NCBI RefSeq assembly: GCF_042664895.1
Contig: NZ_JBHTBQ010000044.1
Span: 310,001-374,000, forward strand
DNA: 64,000 bases
Direction: 5' to 3'
Origin: Iodobacter arcticus
GTDB taxonomy: Bacteria > Pseudomonadota > Gammaproteobacteria > Burkholderiales > Chitinibacteraceae
Shown here: one piece after another, positions 51,861-58,589 of the stretch
How the letters are laid out: the number at the start of each line of letters is the position of its first letter
Position numbering within the stretch: the first letter of the stretch is position 1
Position numbers and translations under genes: made by a program
The notes under the pieces: generated by a model
Databases searched by the model: none
What the model saw: the letters and a program-made list of their open reading frames with translations, nothing else
Told to the model about the DNA's origin: nothing

Positions 51861-53093
51861 TTACATTTCCAGCGCAAGCAATTCCTGCACGGTTTGTCGG
51901 CGGCGGATTTGGGTGATCTGATCGCCATCAACCAGCACTTCTGGGATGAGTGGCCGTGAATTGTAATTGGATGACATGCTTGCACCGTATGCGCCAGTAT
52001 CGTGAAACACCAGCAAGTCGCCTATTTCACAATGTGGCAAATCTTGAGTGGTGACTTCCCCGCCTTCAATCTGGGTAAATACATCGCCAGATTCGCATAA
52101 AGGCCCAGCTACAACGGTGGGGCGAAGTGCGCCGCTGCGTGGTGTACCATCCGGCGCATAACTGCTGATGCGGTGATAGCTGCCATACATTGCTGGGCGG
52201 GCCAGATCATTAAACCCCGCGTCAACCAAGGCAAAGAAGTTGCTCCCGACTTGCTTTTGCGCACGCAGCTCAGAAATCAAGCAGCCCGATTGCGCCACTA
52301 AAAAGCGGCCAGGTTCGATTTCCATGCTGATCTTGTGGCCCAAATGCGCTTCAATTTCTTGACGCGCCTTATCCCAAATCTGGAAATAGTGATCGGTATC
52401 GACAATCGCTTCCCCTACTTGGTAAGGAATCGATAAGCCGCCGCCGATAGAGATCGCCGATAAATCCTGAGCGCAGGTTTTGACCTGGGCAATCATTGCA
52501 TCGCAAACGCTTTGCAAATGATCGTAATCGACGCCCGAGCCAATATGCATATGCAGGCCGATCAGCTTGAGCTTGTATTGGGCGATCAGCGCTAGGCTTT
52601 CTGCTAAATGCTCAAACCAAATACCATGCTTACTTTGCTCGCCACCGGTATTGGTTTTACGGCTATGACCGTGGCCAAAGCCGGGGTTGATGCGCAGCCA
52701 AACCGGATGGCCAGCGTGGGCCAGCCCTAGTTGCTCCAGCATTTGTGGCGAGCCACAGTTCACCGGGATATTGAGCTCAACTACCCGCGCTAAAGCCTTT
52801 TTATCTAAAAGATCGGCAGTAAAAACAATCGGCGCATGTTTGGCGTGGCTATCTGGCACAAAGCCTGCCGCCAGCGCTCGCTCTACTTCGCCTAGCGAAA
52901 CCGAATCCACCAGCACGCCTTCTTCACGCATCAGTTTGAGCAAATGGATATTGCTTGATGCTTTTTGCGCAAAGCGAATCACATCAAATTGGCGCAGACG
53001 GGCAATTTGCGCTCGAATAGTTGCCGCATCATAGGCCCAGCAAGGGGTAGAAAATTGGTCGGCAATCTTGGCAATCTGGCTATTTGATATCAT
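51861..53093 (-). CDS. lysA: Diaminopimelate decarboxylase
   Basis: A 410-residue fold-type III PLP enzyme converting meso-diaminopimelate to lysine. The PLP Lys lies in IRFAQKASSNIHLLKLM (near residue 43). The Gly-rich phosphate loop is SIGGGLSIPYQVGE (near 216), EPGRFLVAQSG follows (near 258), and the CESGDVF motif (near 329) supplies the active-site Cys across the dimer. It is divergent from an Lrp-type regulator, with a dyad between them. Confidence 0.92.
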   Translation of the reverse strand: MISNSQIAKIADQFSTPCWAYDAATIRAQIARLRQFDVIRFAQKASSNIHLLKLMREEGVLVDSVSLGEVERALAAGFVPDSHAKHAPIVFTADLLDKKALARVVELNIPVNCGSPQMLEQLGLAHAGHPVWLRINPGFGHGHSRKTNTGGEQSKHGIWFEHLAESLALIAQYKLKLIGLHMHIGSGVDYDHLQSVCDAMIAQVKTCAQDLSAISIGGGLSIPYQVGEAIVDTDHYFQIWDKARQEIEAHLGHKISMEIEPGRFLVAQSGCLISELRAQKQVGSNFFALVDAGFNDLARPAMYGSYHRISSYAPDGTPRSGALRPTVVAGPLCESGDVFTQIEGGEVTTQDLPHCEIGDLLVFHDTGAYGASMSSNYNSRPLIPEVLVDGDQITQIRRRQTVQELLALEM

Positions 53094-53136
53094 GGCTTTG
53101 GCGCAGTAAGTAGATATAATGGACTTATACTAGCAA

Positions 53137-53177
53137 GGTATTTATTTGGAATACAGGGTATTTAATAAGTAAATACC
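53137..53177. promoter_or_regulatory. Dyad between lysA and the Lrp-type regulator, probable operator
   Basis: GGTATTTATTTG (53137-53148) and its near-complement TAAGTAAATACC (53166-53177) flank a second GGTATTTA at 53158. AT-rich spaced dyads of this type are typical Lrp/AsnC binding sites. The position between divergent starts (53093 and 53220) suits control of both genes. Confidence 0.5.
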
Positions 53178-53219
53178 GGATTCACCATGCGTTTTACTGG
53201 AAATATATCGAGTCTGCTT

Positions 53220-53660
53220 ATGAATCCGAAAATCGATCTTTTTGACCAGAAAATCCTACAGCTTTTGCAGACTGATGCGCGTATGTCGCATGCAGAAATA
53301 GGGCGGCAAGTGCATCTGAGCCAGCCTGCGGTTTCCGAACGGATTAAAAGATTAGAGAGCAGCAATGTAATTCGCGGCTATCGGGCCGATATTAATCCCA
53401 AGGCCTTGGGCTATCAGATTACCGCCATGATCCGGCTATCCACCCAGCAAGGCAGGCCTTACGCGCAATTTGTGGCAGATTGCCCAGAAATTATCGATTG
53501 CTATACGGTAACAGGTGAGGATGGTGCGGTGATGCGGGTGCTGGCCACCGACGTAGAGCATTTGCAGCGCATTATTAATGAGCTGAATGCTTTTGGCTCG
53601 ACCTCTACCGCCATTGTTTTAACCACCCATGTGCTGGGGAAAACCATTTCAATCATGTAG
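53220..53660 (+). CDS. Lrp/AsnC family transcriptional regulator
   Basis: A 146-residue regulator. The N-terminal helix-turn-helix has DLFDQKILQLLQTDARMSHA, then AEIGRQVHLSQPAVSERIKR. The C-terminal RAM ligand domain includes VTGEDGAVMRVLATDVEHLQ. It lies divergent to lysA, suggesting response to lysine or another amino acid. ATG 53220 is chosen by homology (MNPKIDLFD) although its ribosome binding site is poor. The TAG stop (53658-53660) is formed by the first bases of an R4 repeat. Confidence 0.88.
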   Translation: MNPKIDLFDQKILQLLQTDARMSHAEIGRQVHLSQPAVSERIKRLESSNVIRGYRADINPKALGYQITAMIRLSTQQGRPYAQFVADCPEIIDCYTVTGEDGAVMRVLATDVEHLQRIINELNAFGSTSTAIVLTTHVLGKTISIM

Positions 53661-53746
53661 GGTGGGCACAGCGTTTTATCGTGCCCACGCGATTACCATG
53701 TCATTCAATTCGAGCGCGTGGGCGCAAAAGCGTGCCCTATATGTAT
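53658..53746. repeat. R4 palindrome, overlapping the Lrp gene stop
   Basis: Starts TAGGGTGGGCACAGCG and has the inner pair GTGCCCACGCG with CGCGTGGGCGC. The right end is decayed (GTGCCCTATATG). Its first three bases are the stop codon of the regulator gene. A further R4 scrap lies at about 53898-53922. Confidence 0.75.
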
Positions 53747-53780
53747 CACTACAGTTTTTGTCATGGAGCGAATCGGTTTT

Positions 53781-53851
53781 TATAGGGTGTACAACGACGC
53801 AGTCGGAGAGCAGAAGGACGGTGCGCAAGAAAAACGACTTGCACACCCTAT
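53781..53851. repeat. R3 palindrome, copy 3, inverted and diverged
   Basis: TATAGGGTGTACAACGACGC at the left and AAAACGACTTGCACACCCTA at the right. This is the reverse orientation of copies 1 and 2, with a disrupted centre. Confidence 0.8.
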
Positions 53852-53932
53852 GAAAAGCAGCTTTTTTGCTTAGTTTTTGTCTTTAGTGATGCGCATAGTG
53901 GGCACAAATGCGTGCCAACCCTAGTACCAGAG

Positions 53933-54058
53933 CTATTTGGATGCCGCTGGCGCACTGGCTGTGGTGCTGGCTGGTTTTTCAGGCAGATACAGGCCACCTT
54001 TAAATCCGCAAGCTGTAAGAGTGGCAATGGTCAATAGTAATAACAGCGCACGTATCAT
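53933..54058 (-). CDS. lptM: Small lipoprotein LptM (YifL-like)
   Basis: Only 41 codons, starting at ATG 54058 (MIRALLLLLTIATLTACGFK) and stopping at TAG 53933-53935. The signal sequence ends in lipobox LTAC, so Cys17 would be lipidated. The mature start CGFKGGLYLPEKP closely follows the CGxKGPLYLP pattern of LptM, the lipoprotein that helps mature the LptDE outer-membrane LPS translocon. In many relatives lptM sits directly before lysA and divergent from cyaY. Here cyaY is divergent as expected, but the regulator and repeats separate lptM from lysA. Confidence 0.82.
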   Translation of the reverse strand: MIRALLLLLTIATLTACGFKGGLYLPEKPASTTASAPAASK

Positions 54059-54120
54059 TTTGGCTACTAGTCAGTATTTAGTGGCAGAATCGCAATTCTA
54101 ACATGCAGGGAATAGATTGA

Positions 54121-54432
54121 ATGACCGAGTCCGAGTTTCTTGACCTCAGCGATAGCGTATTCGCAAAAATTGAAGCGGCACTGGATGATAGCGGGCTAGA
54201 TGTAGATACCTTGCTCTCTGGTAATGTATTAGAAATCGAATTTGAAGATCGTAGCAAAATCATTGTAAACCGCCATTCAGCCAACCAAGAGTTATGGATT
54301 GCGGCACGCTCTGGCGGTTATCACTATCGCTTGCAGGCTGGCGTTTGGCAAAGCACCCGTGAGGCGGGTGAGTTTTATGCTGATTTAAGCAAGGCGATCA
54401 GCGCCCATGCCCAAGAAGATTTTCGCTTTTGA
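54121..54432 (+). CDS. cyaY: Frataxin-like iron-sulfur assembly protein CyaY
   Basis: A 103-residue frataxin homologue. It has an acidic first helix (ESEFLDLSDSVFAKIEAALD), then VLEIEFEDRSKIIVNRH, NQELWIAARSGGYHYR and a short C-terminal helix. It regulates or supplies iron in Fe-S cluster assembly. It overlaps the next gene by four bases. Confidence 0.94.
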   Translation: MTESEFLDLSDSVFAKIEAALDDSGLDVDTLLSGNVLEIEFEDRSKIIVNRHSANQELWIAARSGGYHYRLQAGVWQSTREAGEFYADLSKAISAHAQEDFRF

Positions 54433-54842
54433 TCATTGAGCCAGCTTGGCTATCGGGCTTGTTTGCCTCGGCTTTTTTATCTGCTACCTTGCTGCCGGGT
54501 AATTCTGAAGCGGCCCTGTTGGCCTATCTACATTTTAATTCCCAGGGATTAATTCCCGCCTTATTGGTGGTTACGGCGGGTAATACCTTGGGCGGCTTGC
54601 TTACGGTTTGGATGGGGCGCCGTCTGCCTGCTGCCCCCCAAGGCAAGGCTGTAGCTTGGGCGCAGAGAATTGGCCCAATCAGTTTATTGCTGACTTGGCT
54701 GCCGGTGGTAGGCGATGTTTTATGTGGTGTGGCCGGTTGGCTGCGTTGGCCTTGGCGGCAAGTTGCGCTGTGGATGTTGTTGGGTAAGGTCGCACGTTAT
54801 TTAGTGCTGGTCGGTGCCGCAAGCTGGCTAATAGGAGCTTAA
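54429..54842 (+). CDS. YqaA-like (DedA/VTT-type) membrane protein
   Basis: A 137-residue membrane protein with about four hydrophobic stretches. Typical parts are SATLLPGNSEAALLAYL near the start and TAGNTLGGLLTVWMGRRLP in the middle, as in YqaA-type small DedA relatives. The only good start in frame is TTG 54429, overlapping the cyaY stop as TTGA, so translation is likely coupled. Function is unknown; members of this superfamily are linked to lipid transport. Confidence 0.8.
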   Translation: MIIEPAWLSGLFASAFLSATLLPGNSEAALLAYLHFNSQGLIPALLVVTAGNTLGGLLTVWMGRRLPAAPQGKAVAWAQRIGPISLLLTWLPVVGDVLCGVAGWLRWPWRQVALWMLLGKVARYLVLVGAASWLIGA

Positions 54843-54843
54843 T

Positions 54844-56277
54844 TTGTCTCGACGATTATTGGCATTGATTCTGGCAGCAAGCTTGGTCGCAGCCCCTTTG
54901 CAGGCCGAGGTGCAGTTACCTAATTTGGGTGAATCTTCGCAAGAGGGCTTAAGCCCTTTGCAAGAGCGGCAAATTGGCGAGTCGGCCATGCGTGAGTTGC
55001 GGCGCAGCGGCGCCATGAGCGAAGACCCGGAGCTGGTTGCATATCTAAGGCAGCTGGGTGGGCGTTTACTTGATGCCAGTGGCGAAACTGGAGTCCAATT
55101 TGTTTTTTTCCCAATGCTCGATCGCAGCATCAATGCCTTTGCCATTCCCGGCGGTCTTGTTGGGGTGCATACCGGCTTAATTGTGCTGGCTCAGCATGAA
55201 TCAGAGCTGGCTTCGGTGCTCTCTCATGAAATTGCCCACGTGACTCAGCATCACTTTGCCCGTCTTTTAGAAGGGCAAAAAATGGCACCTTGGGTCACGC
55301 TGGCGGCTTTGGGTTTGGCGATTGTGGCCGCGAGTGCAGGTAAGGGCGATGTGGCGATGGCGGGCTTGATGGGTAGCCAAGCGTATATGATTCAGCGCCA
55401 GCTCGATTACACCTATATGTTTGAGCAAGAGGCCGACCGGCTTGGTATGCAGACTTTGCAAAAAGCCGGTTTCGATCAAGCGGCGATGCCCACCTTTTTT
55501 GATCGCATGCAAAAGAATTCACGGTTAGGGGAGGGCAATGCGCCAGAATTTTTGCGTACTCACCCGGTGACGTATAAGCGGATTAGCGATGCGCAAGCAC
55601 GCTTAAAAGATAAGCCCTATCAGCAGTTTAAAGACTCTTTAGATTTCCTATTTGTGCGCGAAAAAGCGCGCTTCTTGCAGATGGATGAGCAAGATGCCTT
55701 GGACTATTATCGTAAGACATTGAGCGAAAAAAAATACGCTCACCTGCCATCGCACCTTTATGGCTTGGCTTTGGCGCAGCTAAGGGCATTTGATGCAGAT
55801 AGCGCATGGGCTTCTTTGCAAAAAGCCAAGCAAGCCTTGGGCAAAACGCATTCCTCATTAGAATATTTGGCGGGCAGCATTCGCTTGGCACAAAAGCGCC
55901 CAAGCGACGCGTTACAAATATTTAAAGAAGCCAGTAAACGTTTCCCCGCCAGCCGCGCACTGGTTTATGGCGAAATCGACGCGCTGATTGCCAATCAGCA
56001 ATTGAATGAAGCCTTAGCCAGCGCCCAATACGCAAGCGAGCTTTATCCTTCTGATGCTTATATCTGGCAGCGTATTTCTAAAATCCAAAATGCACGGGGC
56101 GATGCAATCCGCCAGCATCAAGCCCAAGCCGAGTATTACAGCCGCCTTGGTGAATATACGGCAGCGATAGAGCAGCTGCAGCAGGCGCAAAACGCAGGTG
56201 GTGGCGATTTTTATCTCTTATCGGCGATTGAGGCACGTTTAAAAGAGCTAAAGCAAGAGTTGATACCGCTTAAGTAA
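54844..56277 (+). CDS. BepA-like M48 metallopeptidase with TPR domain
   Basis: A 477-residue periplasmic protease and chaperone. Signal peptide MSRRLLALILAASLVAAPLQA. The M48 domain has LSHEIAHVTQHH (near residue 129), third zinc ligand in EQEADRLGMQ (near 196) and the substrate-site loop GNAPEFLRTHPVT (near 234). About 200 residues of TPR-like helices follow. BepA acts on misassembled LptD, so its closeness to lptM is suggestive. The start is TTG 54844 with AGGAG about 7 bases upstream, two bases after the preceding stop. Confidence 0.88.
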   Translation: MSRRLLALILAASLVAAPLQAEVQLPNLGESSQEGLSPLQERQIGESAMRELRRSGAMSEDPELVAYLRQLGGRLLDASGETGVQFVFFPMLDRSINAFAIPGGLVGVHTGLIVLAQHESELASVLSHEIAHVTQHHFARLLEGQKMAPWVTLAALGLAIVAASAGKGDVAMAGLMGSQAYMIQRQLDYTYMFEQEADRLGMQTLQKAGFDQAAMPTFFDRMQKNSRLGEGNAPEFLRTHPVTYKRISDAQARLKDKPYQQFKDSLDFLFVREKARFLQMDEQDALDYYRKTLSEKKYAHLPSHLYGLALAQLRAFDADSAWASLQKAKQALGKTHSSLEYLAGSIRLAQKRPSDALQIFKEASKRFPASRALVYGEIDALIANQQLNEALASAQYASELYPSDAYIWQRISKIQNARGDAIRQHQAQAEYYSRLGEYTAAIEQLQQAQNAGGGDFYLLSAIEARLKELKQELIPLK

Positions 56278-56285
56278 GTTACTTC

Positions 56286-56720
56286 TTACTTCAACTGCCC
56301 CACCTTAAAACGCAATATTTCTAAATACACTTCTGGGTCGGGTGGGGTTTGGTTTCTTTGGGCTTGCCACATCATTTCACCCAAGCCATCCATCATGGCG
56401 TGCAGGGCCGTGTGCTCTAGTGATAGTTTTTCGCAGAGCTGCTGGTATAAGGCTTTTACGCCAGCAGGCTGGTCGATCGAGATTTGTTCTTCAATTGCCA
56501 GATGCATGCTGATATGTAAAAAAGGATTGGTTTCGCCATATTCAGGTGGCCAGTCTTTATCTAAGTACTCTTCAGCTAGAATGGGCTGGTATTCTGGGTG
56601 ATGCAGCAAAATACCCGCGACTATTTTTTCGATGTCGGCCAGTGGCGCATTCGCTTGATGCTTTTGCCATGCTTGAATAAAAAAGCGGCGTGCTTCATCG
56701 CGGGATGGGTTAAATAACAT
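56286..56720 (-). CDS. DUF1841 family protein
   Basis: A 144-residue soluble protein matching the betaproteobacterial DUF1841 type: MLFNPSRDEARRFFIQAW at the start, HHPEYQPILAEEYLDKDWPP (residues 40-59) and NPFLHISMHLAIEEQISID (about 66-84). Function is unknown. TAGGA lies before ATG 56720. It converges on the bepA-like gene with 8 bases between stops. Confidence 0.83.
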   Translation of the reverse strand: MLFNPSRDEARRFFIQAWQKHQANAPLADIEKIVAGILLHHPEYQPILAEEYLDKDWPPEYGETNPFLHISMHLAIEEQISIDQPAGVKALYQQLCEKLSLEHTALHAMMDGLGEMMWQAQRNQTPPDPEVYLEILRFKVGQLK

Positions 56721-56743
56721 GTTGTCCTAAAAGGTGAAAATTG

Positions 56744-57223
56744 ATGAGCAATCTTGGTGATTTTAGCGTGCAAGGCATAGCAGGGGAAACGGTTGATTTA
56801 GCTCAGTATGCCGGTTCGGTGGTTTTGGTGGTGAATGTGGCGAGTCAATGTGGCTTTACCCCTCAGTATGAAGGCTTGCAAGCGCTGTATGAGCGGTATA
56901 AAGGTCGTGGTTTTGTGGTACTGGGTTTTCCATGCAATCAGTTTGGTGCACAGGAGCCAGGTAATGAGGTGGAGATCCAGGACTTTTGTACGATTAACTA
57001 CGGTATTAACTTTCCGATGTTTGCCAAGGTGGACGTGAACGGTGAAAGCGCCGCGCCGCTCTTCACATGGCTAAAGGAAGAGAAGCCGGGTTTATTGGGC
57101 ATTGAGGCGGTGAAATGGAATTTCAGTAAATTTTTACTAGATAAGCAAGGTAAGGTAGTAGATCGCTTTGCGCCCATGACAAAACCGGAAGATCTGAGTG
57201 CCGAGATTGAAAAGCTGCTGTAA
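56744..57223 (+). CDS. Glutathione peroxidase family protein
   Basis: A 159-residue thioredoxin-fold peroxidase. NVASQCGFTPQYEGLQALY (near residue 30) has the peroxidatic Cys. GFPCNQFGAQEPG (near 64) holds the Gln of the catalytic set, and VKWNFSKFLLDKQG (near 125) holds the Trp and Asn. Cys replaces selenocysteine, as is usual in bacteria, where many members use thioredoxin. ATG 56744, with AAGGTG upstream, is preferred to the TTG just before it. Confidence 0.93.
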   Translation: MSNLGDFSVQGIAGETVDLAQYAGSVVLVVNVASQCGFTPQYEGLQALYERYKGRGFVVLGFPCNQFGAQEPGNEVEIQDFCTINYGINFPMFAKVDVNGESAAPLFTWLKEEKPGLLGIEAVKWNFSKFLLDKQGKVVDRFAPMTKPEDLSAEIEKLL

Positions 57224-57260
57224 GCCTGCAATCTATTCCTGATGGTCTTGCCTTATTACG

Positions 57261-57289
57261 TTGATGGATAAGGGCTTTTGCGGTAGAAT
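57261..57289 (+). promoter_or_regulatory. Probable carA promoter
   Basis: TTGATG (57261-57266) and TAGAAT (57284-57289) are separated by 17 bases, a good sigma-70 pattern. The predicted transcript would start near 57296 and have a leader of about 97 bases before the carA GTG. Confidence 0.55.
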
Positions 57290-57308
57290 GTGGCTCAATT
57301 TTGTGCAT

Positions 57309-57335
57309 GCGGGATGGCGAAAGCTATCCCGTTTT
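57309..57335 (+). promoter_or_regulatory. GAAA-tetraloop hairpin in the carA leader
   Basis: GCGGGATGGC (57309-57318) pairs with GCTATCCCGT (57323-57332) through ten consecutive pairs, two of them G-U, closed by a GAAA tetraloop and followed by TTT. It lies about 13 bases after the expected transcript start and 61 before the GTG. It could be an attenuator-like terminator or a 5'-stabilising stem. Confidence 0.45.
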
Positions 57336-57392
57336 GCCATCCTCAGAAATATCCGAACTCAATCTTGTGGGCGCAACGCCCAGGAGCCGCCT

Positions 57393-58529
57393 GTGTCAAA
57401 ACCAGCCCTTCTTGCGCTTGCCGACGGCACCCTCTTTCATGGTATTTCCATCGGAACCGATGGCTCAACCATTGGTGAGGTCGTGTTCAATACGGCGATG
57501 ACCGGTTATCAGGAAATCCTGACCGATCCATCGTATACCAAGCAAATGGTCACTTTGACCTACCCGCATATCGGTAATTACGGCGTAAGCCCGGAAGACG
57601 TGGAATCCAATTCCGTGTTTGCCGCTGGCCTGATCATCCGTGATCTGCCGCTTTTACATTCTAATTTCCGCTCTGATATGAGTCTTGGCGAGTACCTCGT
57701 TAAGAATAATGTAGTGGCGATTGCAGATATTGATACTCGTAAGCTCACTCGTATTTTGCGCAGCAAAGGCGCTCAGCCAGGTTGTATTGTCACTGGCGAC
57801 AATATCGATGCTGCTGCCGCAGTCGAAAAAGCCAAGTCCTTTGGCTCTATGGCTGGGCAAGATTTAGCCAAAGTGGTGAGCTGCAAAGAATCGTTCGCAT
57901 GGACAAAACGTGAATGGAAACTGGGCGCGGGTTATACCGAGCAAACCAATCCAGAATTCCACGTTGTTGCTTACGATTTTGGCGTGAAGTACAACATTTT
58001 GCGCATGCTGGCTGAACGCGGCTGCAAATTAACTGTTGTGCCCGCTCAAACGCCTGCCAGTGAAGTGCTCGCTTTAAAACCTGATGGTGTCTTTTTATCG
58101 AATGGCCCTGGGGATCCTGAACCTTGTGATTACGCCATTAGTGCCATTAAAGAAATCCTAGCCGCAGATTTACCGGTGTTTGGTATTTGTCTTGGCCACC
58201 AGTTATTGGGCCTTGCCAGCGGTGCTAAAACCAGCAAGATGAAGTTTGGTCACCACGGTGCTAACCATCCTGTGCAAGATTTAGCCAGCAAGCATGTGAT
58301 GATCACCAGCCAGAATCACGGCTTTCAGGTGGATGAAACCAGCTTGCCAGCCAATGTAACGGTGACACATCGCTCCCTGTTTGACGGCACAGTGCAAGGG
58401 ATTGCCTTGACTGACAAACCTGCGTTTTCTTTCCAAGGGCACCCAGAAGCAAGCCCTGGACCTACCGATGTGGCTTATCTATTTGATAAGTTTATTGGCT
58501 TGATGCGCGATCAAAAAGCAGCAGTGTAA
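57393..58529 (+). CDS. carA: Carbamoyl-phosphate synthase small subunit
   Basis: A 378-residue glutaminase subunit. The N-terminal domain starts (V)SKPALLALADGTLFHG. The class I amidotransferase domain has FLSNGPGDPEPC (near residue 234), the nucleophile in FGICLGHQLLGLASG (near 262) and the His/Glu pair in FQGHPEASPGP (near 346). The start is GTG 57393 with CAGGAG about 6 bases upstream. It supplies ammonia to CarB for arginine and pyrimidine synthesis. carB follows after 60 bases. Confidence 0.96.
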   Translation: MSKPALLALADGTLFHGISIGTDGSTIGEVVFNTAMTGYQEILTDPSYTKQMVTLTYPHIGNYGVSPEDVESNSVFAAGLIIRDLPLLHSNFRSDMSLGEYLVKNNVVAIADIDTRKLTRILRSKGAQPGCIVTGDNIDAAAAVEKAKSFGSMAGQDLAKVVSCKESFAWTKREWKLGAGYTEQTNPEFHVVAYDFGVKYNILRMLAERGCKLTVVPAQTPASEVLALKPDGVFLSNGPGDPEPCDYAISAIKEILAADLPVFGICLGHQLLGLASGAKTSKMKFGHHGANHPVQDLASKHVMITSQNHGFQVDETSLPANVTVTHRSLFDGTVQGIALTDKPAFSFQGHPEASPGPTDVAYLFDKFIGLMRDQKAAV

Positions 58530-58589
58530 AGGGCGTACTGTGCAGCTTTGGCTGCACAGCCTAGCGAAAAGTGGTTTGAGGGTAGAGCA

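Noticed and set aside
139..53851. CRISPR array
   Set aside because: The repeats are palindromic and dispersed, with no regular array of equal repeats and unique spacers; no cas genes seen.
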